Shown: piece after piece, positions 1-12,287 of the stretch
How positions within the stretch are numbered: position 1 is the stretch's first letter
Layout: every line of letters begins with the position of its first letter
NCBI RefSeq assembly: GCF_030272615.1
Contig: NC_081413.1
Coordinates: 609,159,209-609,223,208 of the forward strand
Origin: Cryptomeria japonica
Taxonomy: Eukaryota; Streptophyta; Pinopsida; Cupressales; Cupressaceae
Direction: 5' to 3'
Length of the DNA: 64,000 bases
Notes under the pieces: model-generated
The model's database searches: none
Seen by the model: the letters and a program-made list of their open reading frames with translations, nothing else
Told to the model about the DNA's origin: nothing
Translations under genes and position numbers: made by a program

Positions 1-294
1 GATTTTTGTTGTTTATATTCATATTGTTAATTACATATGCAAATATTCATTTAAATTTATAAAAGGGCAGCCACCAAATACAATGAATACACAATAATGA
101 ACTGAATACAAGGAGTTTTGTACGGTTAATTCAACATTTTAGAAATTTTATCAAATCATATTCCACGATTGCAATGCTTTATATCATATATTTTTGTTGT
201 TTATATTCATATTGTTGATTACATATACAAATATTCATTTAAATTTTTAAAAGGACAACCACAAAATACAACGAATACAAAATAATGAACTCAT
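1..294. repeat. Tandem duplication, about 187-bp unit
   Basis: Bases 1-107 recur at about 187-294 with a few substitutions; both copies run from ATTTTTGTTGTTTATATTC through the CAAATATTCATTTAAATTT stretch to AATAATGAACT. The first copy is cut by the window edge, so more units may lie outside. It lies downstream of the 3' end of the minus-strand gene at 474-3085. No coding potential was seen. It could be part of the subterminal region of a DNA transposon that contains the gene, but that is only an inference from position. Confidence 0.75.
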
Positions 295-473
295 TACACA
301 TTTATTGGATCGAATATCGATATTTATATATATATAAAAAGGCATGTCTGCCAAGTCAATACAAGTATTACAAAAATGTGGCATATGCCATGTCCAAATC
401 GATATACAATAAAAATGTAGAATATATCTACATGTATTGGTCATTCTATGACCAAAACTAACACTATATGATC

Positions 474-3085
474 CTAAACTTCTGGTGGATCATCAAAATC
501 AAGCCTCTTCGGCGTAGTACGTGGCTCTGTAGATGGCTGCAAAACCACAATTCAAAAGTCAAGTTAGAATTCTTTTGTAGAAAATAGTTCACAATTGACA
601 TCATAACTATGCATTTAACTTTAATTCCTTTGCAATTGAAATGCAGATTACCTCATCGGCTGATCCAAGAGCTAATGTCTTCGCTCTCCTCTCCTTGTCA
701 CTCTTAGGAGTTTTCTTGAAGACATACTTAAATGGATCCACGTTATGGCCGTACCGCGAACAAGTCTATTGTATATTAAATGTACAATTAATACAATGTA
801 CTAACATAAATATATCAAAAACACTTAAAAGCTATAATATAGAGAACAATGACGTACTTGTGCCTCAGATGCTTCTCCAATGGACTGAGGATGGCTCACC
901 ATCGATGTAGAAACGGTTGCTATTACCTATACAAAAAATGTACAAAGATTAAATACAATTAATATAATGATAAGTATTGAAGGTTGAAAACAATTAATTT
1001 TACATATCAAACAAAAGTGTACTGGATCCTGATATGCTTCTCCAGTGCAAGGAGGAGGGTTCGCCATTGACAAAATAGGTATGGATATTTGCAGTATGAA
1101 AAAAATATAAGATTATAATATATCACAAGTTCACATGTACGCGTGCATATAATCATGAAATCAAGAAAATAAAGTGGAGATACATACCTTCGCACTCTCT
1201 TGATTCGCAGGCGAATCGGGTGCATTCAACATATCCACAAAGCTTAATGGCCGCTGTACATGTAAAATAGACAAAAAACACTAATCAATCTACAAACCCC
1301 AACTAATACTTGATTTTCACATTTTCAAACAATTGTACAACTAAAAATGTGTTCAATTACCTTCTTCACACGTTTTGGCGTCTTCGAGATATTCTTTTTC
1401 TTTGGACGAGCCCTAGACGCGGAGGGGGTGCCCTAAAAACAGAAAATTAATATGTGATATTAGTACAGATAATAAATTAAACATAATTTTAAAAATCTAA
1501 AATGAAATGACTTGCATATTCCATCAAAACAATACATAAAAAGAGTTGTACAAAATATGATACCGTATAGCCTTGTAGGCCAAAATTGATCGCCGACAGC
1601 GTGATGTCATCAATCTGGGACATTTCGTCCCCTGTCAACACCTACAAACTAGAAATTGGACCAAGCATTAAAGATAGTTAGTATACCTTGTATCTTTTTG
1701 AATTCAAAGTGTACTATTCTATTTTAACATGTTACAAAATTTATACCTCAGGCATCGAAGTTGCAGCTGTGGTAACTGGGGGAGGTGTATGGGATACCGC
1801 TGCTGCATCCTGAAATGCATATTATTTGTCTGAATTTAAATCGATGTATAAATGAAAATTCATTTATGTAATTACAAAATTAAAGTGATTGATAAATAAA
1901 ATGTTATGAATTCAAATCAACACACCTGTGTCTGTGGCTCATGGGCAAACACCATGTCCATCAACTCATCTGTCAGCGCGACATCCTCAACCGTGTGAGC
2001 CTGACATCTACAACCACAAATCGTGCATAGATGATATGAGTATCCATCTGCACTGACTGCATCATCTATCCCCGAGCAACTCACACACACATGCTCGATG
2101 GGCTCTCTGTCGCCCTCCAACGACTCATCATCCAATACAATAGTGTGTGCTAATGATGTCCCATGCTGGATGATGGCACCAGTCAATACTGTGGCCGCCT
2201 GAAGAGTCTGTAGCTCCATCGACTCTTTCAGCTCTAATGGGACAGCTTGATGCACCTTGGGTTTGGGTGCTAGGGGGCGACGACTCTCCGCGGCTAATCG
2301 CCTACGGGCTCCAGGTCTATCTTGGGCAAAGCCACCACCTCTACCATGAAACTCTCTCATGTCAAAATAATTTGGGCGCACATTGAGCACAAAGTCACAA
2401 TATATTTTTCTCAAAAAATATAATGGCACCTCATAATTATTACAAGGTGGATCGTCAAAGACCATCCACCACCTCTGCTGAAAAAGATTCTTCATTTGCA
2501 CATTGGTACACCAATGTATGGGAAACCTCTTTGCATTAGGAAGTAATGACTGACCAGTTTTGGGGTCAACAAAAATGACACATATTTGTTGTTTAGAAAT
2601 ATTTTTGTTTTTAACTCCATCGTATGATAGCCCATTGGCATAGAATTGACGACACCTATCCCTTAAGCTTCCCCATTTGGTAATTTCTGTGGAAACAACT
2701 ATGACACCACTAGCTAATGTTTCTAGGCTAGTGGCGAGGGATTGATGATGGTCAAGTTCAGAAGTTTTCAATTTTACAATCAGTCTATTGATTTTGGATG
2801 TATTTTGCCCTAATTGATTAATTAATTCTTCCTGCGTTTCGGCTGTGCAGTCAAAAGGAGGAATTGCGGGTTGTTCTTGTGTGTTTTCAGGAGGTGCATT
2901 TGGTTGTTCTTATGGGTTTTCAGGAGGTGCATTTGGTTGTTCTTGTTCTGGATTAGAAGAATCTGGTTTTTGAAACAAAAAATGAAAAAACCTAATCAAA
3001 ATTAATGAAATTAAATTCAAAATGTAAAACAAATTGCATAAACCAGAAAGAAAGACAAAAAAAACAAAAACTAACCTTGATCCAT
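474..3085 (-). CDS. Unrecognised ten-exon gene, possibly transposon-encoded
   Basis: Exons read on the minus strand, with clean GT-AG borders: 3076-3085 (ATG, MDQ), 1926-2962, 1747-1809, 1564-1641, 1361-1432, 1188-1253, 858-926, 652-765 and 474-536 (ends PPEV, TAG); a degenerate extra exon lies near 1023-1098. Apart from the first junction, every intron falls between codons. Exon 2 carries a repeated EQPNAPPEN peptide, then about 300 residues with a basic RRRLAAESRR stretch and a Cys/His-rich end (CVSC...CTICGCRCQAH) that may bind zinc. Exon 5 is Lys-rich (RARPKKKNISKTPKRVKK), suggesting a nuclear or DNA-binding protein. One in-frame TAA at 2910-2912 sits in the first EQPNAPPEN repeat, where CAA is expected. 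I do not recognise the family. Many small exons plus an upstream palindrome array recall the TnpA gene of En/Spm transposons, but no CACTA terminus was found. Confidence 0.7.
1023..1098 (-). pseudogene. Degenerate duplicate of the 858-926 exon
   Basis: On the minus strand this segment reads ILSMANPPPCTGEAYQDP and aligns with VSTSMVSHPQSIGEASEAQ of the 858-926 exon; the DNA around ATGG...GGAGAAGCAT is shared. The downstream copy has a strong donor (GTACGT) and a TATAG acceptor. This copy has a weak donor (GTACAC) and CAAATAT where the acceptor AG should be, so it may be skipped. It looks like a tandem exon duplication followed by loss of one copy. Confidence 0.5.
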
Positions 3086-3214
3086 AGCCCGAGGACAAAT
3101 TTCGCACCCCGTTCGCGGTTTAGGTTAGAAAATGGGAAAAAAAGAAAGTAAAAAACACGCTTTTCGGGTAAATGAGGACCTAGTTTTTTTTAAAAACTTT
3201 TTTTATCAGGCACC

Positions 3215-3417
3215 GTGTACGCGGTTTTACTAGGATTATTAGCGCGTACACGCTCATTTTCCTATAAGCAGCGCGTACGTGCTAATTTTCCTAGGCGTAG
3301 CGCGTACGCACTCAGTTTCCTAAGCTCAGTGCGTACGCGCTACCTTTTCTAGGCTCAAGAAGAACAAACCTAAGCGCGTACGCGAGAATTTAAAATTTTA
3401 AAACTGCATACGCGCTG
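3215..3417. promoter_or_regulatory. Array of seven CGTACG-centred palindromic motifs
   Basis: Seven copies of a palindromic motif near AGCGCGTACGCGCT lie at about 3215, 3241, 3270, 3299, 3328, 3372 and 3405. The middle four are spaced exactly 29 bp apart and are followed by a conserved TTTTCCTA(G/A)GC tail. The array is 130-330 bp upstream of the ATG of the minus-strand gene, where its promoter should be. Repeated palindromes beside a transposon promoter are known as transposase-binding subterminal repeats in En/Spm-like elements; applying that here is inference. CpG-rich sites may also be methylation targets. Confidence 0.7.
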
Positions 3418-4034
3418 TCTGTTTTTCCAAGTTTTTTTTGGGTGGTGTCCACTTTTCTGACCACCATCTTTGTGCACACGCCCTATAACTCCCACTAACT
3501 TTCAGTCTGACTAGGCAATGAATTCAATCAACTGAGCAATTTATTCAGTCATCTCCCTAGTTAACTCATTAATCACCTTTTTGGAATAGATCAATCATTT
3601 TAGTTAACAAACCAATAAATTTATTTCACTGATCAATCTATTCAGTCATCTGATCAATCAATCCATTTGACTCATCAATCAAATGAGTTGAATTCTCAAT
3701 CAATTTTGTTTCAAGCAATCTTCATTGTTGATCAATTCTGTTCCAGAATGTATCTCAAATGTCCATTCTCATCCTCCAGAATCTATGAATTCAACCCATT
3801 TCTCCTCAATTTTCCTTAACCACTATCTTCAAAATTATTGTGTCTAACTTATGTAAGTATTCCAGTGCAACATTGAGAGCCACACAATCACAATGATGAA
3901 GAAGAGCAATGGAAGCCTATTGGATCAACGAAGGGGGTGTTGATGCTTCATTTTATTGTTTTGTTGATTTGATTAAATTTCATTATTATTTATGGATTTA
4001 GCTAGTTAGATTCAAGTTTTGGTGGTTAACTTGG
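3418..4034. other. No gene seen
   Basis: AT-rich sequence with many short overlapping TGATCAATC- and CAGTCATC-like words between 3500 and 3730, which look like decayed simple repeats. No coding frame or RNA gene is supported. Confidence 0.5.
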
Positions 4035-4975
4035 TTAATCTAGCTTAATTATGCATAAAAATTTCATTAAAACATCCAACATCCCCTCATGTAACTGGCT
4101 ATGAATGTATGTAGAAAAGTCATTTTCTTCATTAACATTTGGGTGTTGTATCTTCATTGCCATCATCATTAAGTTTATAGGCATTCTTTCTTTGTGTGAA
4201 TCTTTTCCTAATATTTGGCACAAAGCATGGTATGTTTTCACAAAATAGTGCTCAAAGTTCACCAACTCAAATGGTTCTTGATACAAAGATGAAACATCAT
4301 ACCTTCTTGCTTTGAACATTTTCTTCATTTTCTTCCTTTATCTTGGCATCTCATCATTTCTCATGATCCTTTTTCTCTCTTTGTACTCTTCTTCCAACTG
4401 GTTCAAGTCAATTTGTTTTAAAGCTTCCCTATTCAAACCAAAACAAGCAATAATGGCTTCTCTACTCAAGTTTGCTATGACTGATCCTTTTGTTGTCCTA
4501 ATTGTACATGTTTCTACATGATACCTTAGCTAGGAATCTAACCAAATATAGTTCAATGAATACATCAGGGAACACCAATTTTCCCACACCCAATATCCAG
4601 GGATTTGACACCAGCACATCCTTATTTTGTTCCCATAAAAGTACCAGAAAATATCCTATCCTCTACTGTCTATAATGGCATCCCTCCACCCTAAACATCA
4701 GTCTGTGAAGACTTTTCTTTTACTCTCCTCCGTACAGACCCTTGTAGAATGTCACACATGTCCTGGTGTAGCCCTCTAAAATCTCCCCTAGCCTTCTTCT
4801 TAGTTTCCAGGGTTTGGGTGGATTGAGTAGAATTTTCAGCAGATCGAGGAGGGCTTTCTATAACAGTGGGCGTGAAACTACAAGTTGTTTAGAAGACATA
4901 AGCTTCTTCCTTCTTGGTTTCAAACTTTCACCTTGAGTAGTGTCTTCTCAACAACAGACTGCTTTTTTGGAGCCA
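4035..4975 (-). pseudogene. Broken ORF of a family recurring in this window
   Basis: On the minus strand a start (MAPKKQSVVEKTLLK) near 4975 is followed by Lys/Ser-rich sequence, several frameshifts and stops, then a clearer stretch: FGLNREALKQIDL, then a Glu/Lys-rich EEEYKERK segment, and from 4328 FKARRYDVSSLYQEPFELV through INLMMMAMKIQHPN to FSTYIHSQLHEGMLDVLM at 4035. The FGL/FGIP...EEY(K/E)ER pattern and the later Ile/His-rich helical segment match, in order, the minus-strand ORF at 42.2-43.65 kb. That family has no function I recognise. The copy is non-functional. Confidence 0.5.
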
Positions 4976-7900
4976 TTCTAATAAACTATGCCAGGGTTTT
5001 AATAATTCAAGTTTTACTTAATTCCCAGAGACTGAAAAATTTAGCTGAAGACAAAGTAGGCGACAGAGTCAACTTACTGGTTTTCCAGCGCTTTGAAACC
5101 CTACTTCACTGATGCAGAACACTCTTCCTCGCTTGACAACTCCTTACACTGAAATTTTCGAAAGCAAGATGGGAAAATGCTTTTCAAAACCAGAATTTAT
5201 GGCATGTATTCATGCATCCTTCAATCACCATTAATTTAATTCATGTGAGTGTTGAAAAGTCGTAGATACATCGATTTTTAAAACTCCACCATTGATCCTT
5301 GATGGAACGATCACTATTTATATTGGCTGTGGTTGACTAGATAGCATGGCATTTTCTCATTCATCGCATGTGCCTTGCGGGCTTACACAATAGCTGTGCC
5401 TTGTATTTTTTCTAGTGGGACAACAGGGAAAATTTCCCTTTATCTTTTTTGTCCTCGTCAGTCCGCCATCTATTTCTTGATTGTAGTCAAAGCCTTTGGG
5501 GCCATAGGAGCATTATACTCTCTAACTCCACCTTCCTGCTAGCCTGCGGTCTCCCTTTCACTTGTGGTCAACCCATGCAGGGTAGTGGGGTAGACACTTC
5601 TATCCCGATATAATTGCTCGCTAGCCCGCAACTCACAAAATTATACCATTTTTTCCATGTGGGATGGTGAGGATCGCCAATCCTTAACCAATAATTGTTA
5701 CTTACCTTTGATCCCGCCAACTTACCAGTCATGATTAAACGACTATCTTTGTCCTGTGGGGCTGCGGGGATACCTTACTTTGATCTTTGCCTTATCCCGC
5801 CAGCCCACAACCTTCATTTCGTTGACAGCACACACCTCATGGGATAGTAGGGTATGACCCCGCTAGCTCGCACCCAAGAATCAGACTAGAGTCAAGTAAC
5901 ACAGGGTCACGAGGAGACTTCAGTGAAAATTAGTGCACATGAATATTGTTATGACTCAACAAAGGGTCATGAGGGCCATTTCTCTTAGGACAGGAAAAAT
6001 TATAACAACTTTGAACATTAAACCCACATAAATATTTTAACTGGTGAACTTCATAAATCCTAACACAAAGGCCCCGGTAAACAAATGACGATATAGACTC
6101 AAAATCATGACCTGTAATCCAGGTAACCAACCCAACAAGTTAATGAGAGATTATAACAAGAGGGGAATGGGAACCTCACACAAGGGAAACTTTTGACACT
6201 TAGGAAAAAAAATTTAAACCTTAACTCAAGCAAAGGAAAACAAGAAAAAATTCTCAGCAAATTTTGATAGTCCCAACAAGCACCTTCAGTCAAATCTAGA
6301 GTTTTTCTTAAAATCCAACCAACTCTTCATCATAACATAATATAAAATATAAAGGCGTATGAAAAATGTTAAAGAAAAAATTGATACATACAATATCTAG
6401 TAAAAATAGGAGGGATTTTAATTTGAGCTATGTATTGGGAGGGGGTGACAAGAAAGGAGTTTAGGGCAATATTTTTTGAAAACAGGGGGATTCTTTAGTA
6501 TTGCATGAATGCACATGATATAACCTAGGTTCACTAAGTGAATCCCCCATGGATCCATCTTAACACTTAGCCTCCTTCAATCCTTAATGATTGGCATGAA
6601 ATCAAGCATGACTCTATCACTAAATACCTTGGGATTCCCTTTAGCATTGGAGTCTCCCTTAAGGACATGTGGACATGGTTCATGAGTAAAATCAATAAGT
6701 TCATGAATTGGAAAAATGTTTTTATCCATGGATAGACGAATATAAGCGACAAACAAAATCCTCCTTTCCATCCATGTATACATCTATTCTTGTTGGCTCC
6801 CCTCCAAGCGATTCTACAATCACTTGACCCAACTGATTAGGATTTTTCTTTTGGACAGATGGGTAATAAAACCTTGTGGAACCATTGCATCTAGCCAAAA
6901 AACAAAGGTGGCTTGGGAATTATTGACCCATATAGACAAAGTATATGTCTTACTACAAAGTGAATTGTAAGGGCATTGGATGGAGAGACCCCTTGGAAAC
7001 TTGTTTAGTTTGAAACCACATCCAACATGTTTTTGTTGAACACTCTTAGACTGCAATTAATTGGAAAGATAACCTTCTTCTTGATCCCTTTTTAAAATCC
7101 ATGGGTTTGCCCATTTTAATTCTATTTGGTCTACCCGTCAGATAGCTTTTGGTAGACTATATTGGTTTAATCAAACCTTTAGTCATGGCCTGAGTTTCGC
7201 TACCTCTTCCATCTAGTGGAACAACTTGGTCCAACAAAATGGAAAACCTCTCGATAACTTTAAAAACCTCAAGGGAAATCATTTGTTTAAAAAAGGAATT
7301 CATGTTTTTTAATGACTTGTGGGATCCCACTAATATTAACTAGATGTCTTAGTAGCAACTAAAATCCCAATTCAAGTTGTTACCTTCTAAAAAGCATCCT
7401 CTTTAGAAAATCCAATAGTTGGTGACTCTAAAGATTTTTTGTTTGTTGTCCACCCCTTGCCATGCCAACTTCTTAAAGGATTGGAAATGACCCAACATAT
7501 GAGGTCTTTAATCTTTTCCTCTTAAAATCATTTATAAACAACTCCTTTTGACTGTTTCCCTGACACCTTGAATTGACTCAAAATGGAAGTGTCACCTCAA
7601 TCATGCAAAATGGAAGTGCAACCTCAATCATGCAAAATGGAACAAGTTAAGCTTTCCAATTTAGAGATCAAAAGATGATGCTTAATCTCAATTAACAACT
7701 TGGAAATTTCTCCACATCAAGATGCTAATCAATGAGTGTCTTTGCTTCATCTTCCCATCCCTAGTTTGTCCCTTTTGCTCCAAAAGAGAGTTTATAAAAC
7801 ATGCTTTATGACTTTATGCCCATGCACACCAACTATGGCACTCCCTCTTTGTCAACCTCCCGATTCTCTTCCCTCATGTGCGGTCTTGGAAAAATACACT

Positions 7901-9348
7901 TCTTGGGCTTTCTTCTCACCATAATGTCATCACCTAGACTCTAAGACAAGTTATTATTAACTTCATTTGGAAATTTAGATGCCTAGCTTTTTTTTCTTAT
8001 TCTTTTTCCCTTCAGGTTGAAATCTAGATGGTTTGTTCAAGCTTGAGCCTTCATATTAACATTCTACAAAATTTTCCTTAATTAAACTCAAGATTGTATT
8101 GAAATATTACACTAAATTCAAGTTGAATTCAAAGAAGTTCCAAGATAATTGCAACAATCCAATTCCGAAGAAAGTTCACATTGTTGGGCTTGGTGATATG
8201 TGTTTATGGAGAAAGACATTCCTCATCACGAGGATATGCAAATTGATTATGTTGAGGTTGTTGATTCGGAAAATTATAGATCAAAGAATGATGAAGGTGT
8301 GTTCAACCAATAGAAATTCTCTAGATTAACACGATGTTTTGGGGTGTATTCAAGGGGTAATGTTCTTTGTGCTACTTCAAGTGAAAGCTCTATCCAGTAA
8401 GTTGTTTCTTTCGTTGTTGCTATAGATTGCTGATATTTTTGGCTAGTTGTTTCAATAAGGGGTTGTTGCTATTGGTGACCGTTTTCCTTCTAATTTTTGC
8501 TACCTATAGTTGATGTTCTATCGCTCTTATGTAGCTCTATCTGTTGTAATTGGTTTCTCTTTTCCAATACATTTTTTATTATTTATACTCAAAATCAACC
8601 AATCAATCTACAAAATATATTATTACTAACAAATTATTTGACCTGTTCCAAGAAACCAACTTAACTTCAATTATATGCTAGCATTAACCCACTATAACCT
8701 TTATTGACATAAAAAATTGTGATACATTGAAAATACGTTGATCTCAAATTATTATAGTCTCCTCTTAAATTTGTATACCATACCTCATCTAGCCAACAAA
8801 TATTTTTATATTGTCATGCATCATATCAATATTTTATTTTGGTATTGATTTGATAAAACTTATATATTAATTTTATACAAAAATACAAAACCGATTCACA
8901 TTGATGTTTTTATATTTATAAACATCAATATCAATAAATTTTGTTGGTACTGGTTTGATAAAGCTTACATATTAATCTTTAGAAAAATACAAAACTGGGA
9001 AAAAAACCCGAGCTGGCTAAAGCTATTCGTTGAATTTTGGCCCTTAACCATTCATTTGCCATAGCTACTATGCTCTAAATTTTGCGCGTTACCCAAGGTA
9101 ATCGATTTTTTTTTTTTTTTGTCTCGTAGCCCGCTGCTCGAATCCCATAAGCGGTCGACCAAGGAATAAACTATTGAATTTTCTATCAGGAACGGGGGCT
9201 GATTAGGGGTTTGGGAAAATAAACGGGAGATTCTTTCCCAGTGACTCGCACCCAATTCAACATCGTCACTAGAGATTCAATTAACAATTAGATGGGATAA
9301 CAGAAACCGTAATATCTGGATTATTCGGACCTGAAAATTTTCCATCCG
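4976..9348. other. Long intergenic stretch, no supported gene
   Basis: No coding sequence is supported on either strand. Between about 5540 and 5880 variants of a CCCGCTAGCCCGCAACTC word recur at least five times, which looks like a decayed minisatellite or LTR interior. The remainder is AT-rich with short uninformative open frames. A run of 14 T lies near 9108. Confidence 0.5.
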
Positions 9349-9623
9349 ATGGCCTGCATCAATACCATAATCGCCTCTGCCAATTTGCTTCCCATTTCTA
9401 ACTTTAGATGCAGAAATCCATTAACTACTTCTGGCCGAATCGCAATTGGGTCAGTGAAATTATCAGCTACAAGAAGTTTTATAGGAAATTTGGATATTGG
9501 TCAAAATCAACATATATACAAGAAAAGAAAGTATAATAAGGACTCACTTGTTTTGGCTAGCACTGAGTCTGCAAAAGAAGATAAGGAGCCACGGTCAATT
9601 GAGCTCTATAATCAGATTGAAAG
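9349..9623 (+). CDS. Candidate first exon of a nuclear gene, plastid-transit-like
   Basis: An ATG at 9349 opens about 92 codons: MACINTIIASANLLPISNF, then Ser/Thr/Arg-rich, acid-poor sequence typical of an organelle transit peptide, then an acidic stretch and IELYNQIE. The frame reaches a good splice donor (AAAG|GTCAG at 9623/9624), beyond which it soon ends. This is the only stretch in the window that looks like the start of an ordinary host gene. The closing IELYNQIE motif faintly recalls plastid alpha/beta-hydrolase-like DUF1350 proteins, but that is memory, not alignment. No second exon could be recognised downstream, so the rest is behind a long intron or missing. Confidence 0.4.
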
Positions 9624-9804
9624 GTCAGATTCACATGTTCGTATTATTATCTTCCCATATACATACAATACAATTAAACAAGTCCGTGTACAGAATTAGA
9701 GAAAGGGTATAAAAGGGCACTTCTTTAATTATTAAACTCATTGAAAATAAATTAATCTGCCTGTCTCTATATTTGATGTTGTTTTTTGAGGTGATGGTAA
9801 TACA

Positions 9805-9960
9805 GTGAAGTAGTTACAGACCATAGTTATAATTAAGCACTGTTTTCTATTCAATGGCCAAGACTAATTATAATAAAGTACTCTTCTTCACTATAGTTAC
9901 AGTGAAATGGTTATAGATCAGAGCTAGAGTGAAGTAGTTATAGACCAGAGTTATAATGAA
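9805..9960. repeat. Diverged tandem repeats, about 30-50 bp
   Basis: The phrase GTGAAGTAGTTA(T/C)AGACCA followed by AGTTATAAT recurs three to four times with substitutions and small gaps. It lies in the presumed intron after the 9349 exon. No function can be assigned. Confidence 0.6.
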
Positions 9961-11191
9961 GTAATGAATTATAGGAGAATACGTTTTTACAAATATACAG
10001 GAAAGAGAACTTTAACTCTGGTTTAGTACTAGTTAACTGTATATACATCACCTAGAAAATCTTCATCAAACAGACACACAGTATTAAAGTGACGACTTAT
10101 CCTATCCTTCCCCGTACGTTCCTCATTTTACATCATTGACGTAATTGATAGTCTTATTGATTAGAAATATAATGAAATACGGTTCTTTTCTATATCTACC
10201 TAATGATACATTTGGGGTGATTATAGAGTTATATTTTTCTTAGTTTTGGCATAGGATGAGAACCTTATTTATTTCATTATTATTTGCTCTCAATATACCC
10301 CAGTTTATTTGGTTAATGCATTTGATAGTCTTATGGATTCTTGGGAATAGACAATCTGCCATCTTGCTATATAGGCCATAGGGATTAGTTGTTGATTTGG
10401 ATAGTGATTATGTGTTCTTTATTGTCAGCCACCAAATTAAATTTTTATGCTTTCTGTCTTATACCGAATGAAAACATTTGTGGTGCTTGTTGTGTAGTCG
10501 GCCCTCCATAACAGGACCAAGGTTTATTTGTTGCAGGGACATATAATCCATACACATTTGTACTGGTCCATATGAAGAAGGTGTGCACTGCCCGCCTTCT
10601 GCCAATTACCTTGTGGTATAATATTGTATTGAAAATTGAATAACGTTAATGGCAATTTGTACATGGGTGATCTTCACAGAAAGATATCTGTCATTTCATA
10701 GGGCCCTAAGGTGAGGTTTTTATTGATGGTTTGAAAGTTGTTATTTTGCATGCAAACATGATTTACATGTACAGGGGATTCAATACCAAAATGAAAATGT
10801 TGTATATTTCCATTAGACACAGCATAACACCTTAGATTGCTCTTAAGATCTCAGAATGAAATGACCACACGGAACTTTGTTTTAGCAGCAGAAGAACCAG
10901 TTGAAGCTCTAGCAAACCATAATCATCTCTCCACATCCATCTATACCTAAAACACTCACACTGGCAGAACCAAGCACAAAACTGCAAGAAATTGTTATAT
11001 TACAAGATAAACTACCTATTATGTATCTTCAGCGCATGTAGGAACTTAAACCATTTGTCTTTCTAAATTTCTGGGTATTTATGGCTTTCACTTGTGGATA
11101 TCAGTGGACATGTTATCAAGCCTTATGGCTTCTATATGGATAGGTTCTCTATCTGGTACTCGAGCTAAAATATAGCAATTGTGTTTCTAAG
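9961..11191. other. No gene seen
   Basis: AT-rich non-coding sequence without a convincing frame, repeat pair or RNA gene on either strand. It may be intron of the gene that starts at 9349. Confidence 0.4.
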
Positions 11192-11913
11192 TGTTAGAAA
11201 ATGAAGATAAACTACTGCAATACGGAAATCTGAAAATATGATGCAAATCTGAAATTTATAACTTGTACGATACCGATGGAGATTTAAATCAGCAACATAG
11301 GAGATTCACACAACACAAGGTGCAGAAAAACACTTTTGGGTAAAAACTTCTCAAGAAAAGAGGTCAAGTATGCATTATCTTGATAAAACATTACAAGGGA
11401 TTCACTTCCTTAATTTGACAGCATTTGTGTATCTATGCAACTTCTCATAATGTTTCCATTTCAAGCCCCCAACTCATGGAGGCCCAAAATACCACCATAA
11501 AATATTAGTATGAGTCAAAACAAGGCTCCAAAATACTATGGTAAAAATCCATATGACGCTTGCATGCTAAACATAGTTTCTTACATGACTCTTACACCTC
11601 TTAAAAAATCATAATTGACTAAAACAATCCCACTAGTTTAGACACCTAGTTTATCATACAATCCCTATAAATTAGGTGACACTCTTACAAGTTGTCATAG
11701 ACTAATAATAACTATGCAAAGATTCTCTTAGTTTGTTATGGCTCCCAAAAAGTCAGCTAACCATGATTGACCTTATCATCTTATAAATATGATAGTTAAA
11801 TAATTTTCCACTATCAGTGGGCCCCAGAACCCTTATGAGTGCATAAACAAATAATGACATCTAATAATTAAATATATAAGATTTACAAGGTGGATGGCAC
11901 CTTAATCCTAACA
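11192..11913 (-). repeat. Candidate solo LTR, 722 bp
   Basis: The segment begins TGTTAGAAAA and ends AATCCTAACA, giving the inverted TGTTAG/CTAACA ends usual for plant LTRs, at a plausible length. Orientation is likely minus, starting TGTTAGGATTAAGG. No matching second LTR or perfect 5-bp target duplication was found at the edges (CTAAG against CTTTT), so the call stays tentative. Confidence 0.35.
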
Positions 11914-12066
11914 CTTTTGGTAAGCTGTTTTTTTTTTAACAAACATGTAGATGAAAAACATGCATGTGTGTAACAGAATTACATATTATTTCTCAATGAA
12001 AAAATAAAGATACATAAAATGTGCTCCAAAATATAAGCAATTAAGGCTGTAACTACCTAGCTATTG

Positions 12067-12274
12067 TGTTAGAAGTAGAATATCAAACTTCGTATGCCAT
12101 TTGTTTGGCAGCTTGATCCATTATAGAATATGCTAGATCTGGTAGACAGTTTGCTGCTTAGTTATATTGCTTGTTAATTTGTTTCACCTGTATGAATATA
12201 AACACATGTTGGATTTCTTTGTATAAGTACATTCCAAGCATGCATCAATCACCAAACTATTACAATTTCCAACA
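12067..12274 (+). repeat. Copia LTR remnant with primer-binding site
   Basis: The segment runs from TGTTAGAAGTAGAATATC to TTCCAACA and is followed at 12275 by TGGTATCAGAGCC, the initiator-tRNA-Met primer-binding site typical of Ty1/copia. It resembles the LTR ending near 23337 (shared blocks GTAGAATATCAAACTT, TGATCCATTA, TTGTTAATTTG, ATACATTCCAA). At 12555 a short frame starting MKEFRIEGLKLLQWQ resembles the N-terminus of copia gag but soon meets a stop. It is probably the 5' end of a decayed element. Confidence 0.7.
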
Positions 12275-12287
12275 TGGTATCAGAGCC

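Noticed and set aside
3215-3417. CRISPR array
   Set aside because: Repeats are short palindromes at about 29-bp period without unique spacers, in plant nuclear DNA. A regulatory or transposase-binding array fits better.
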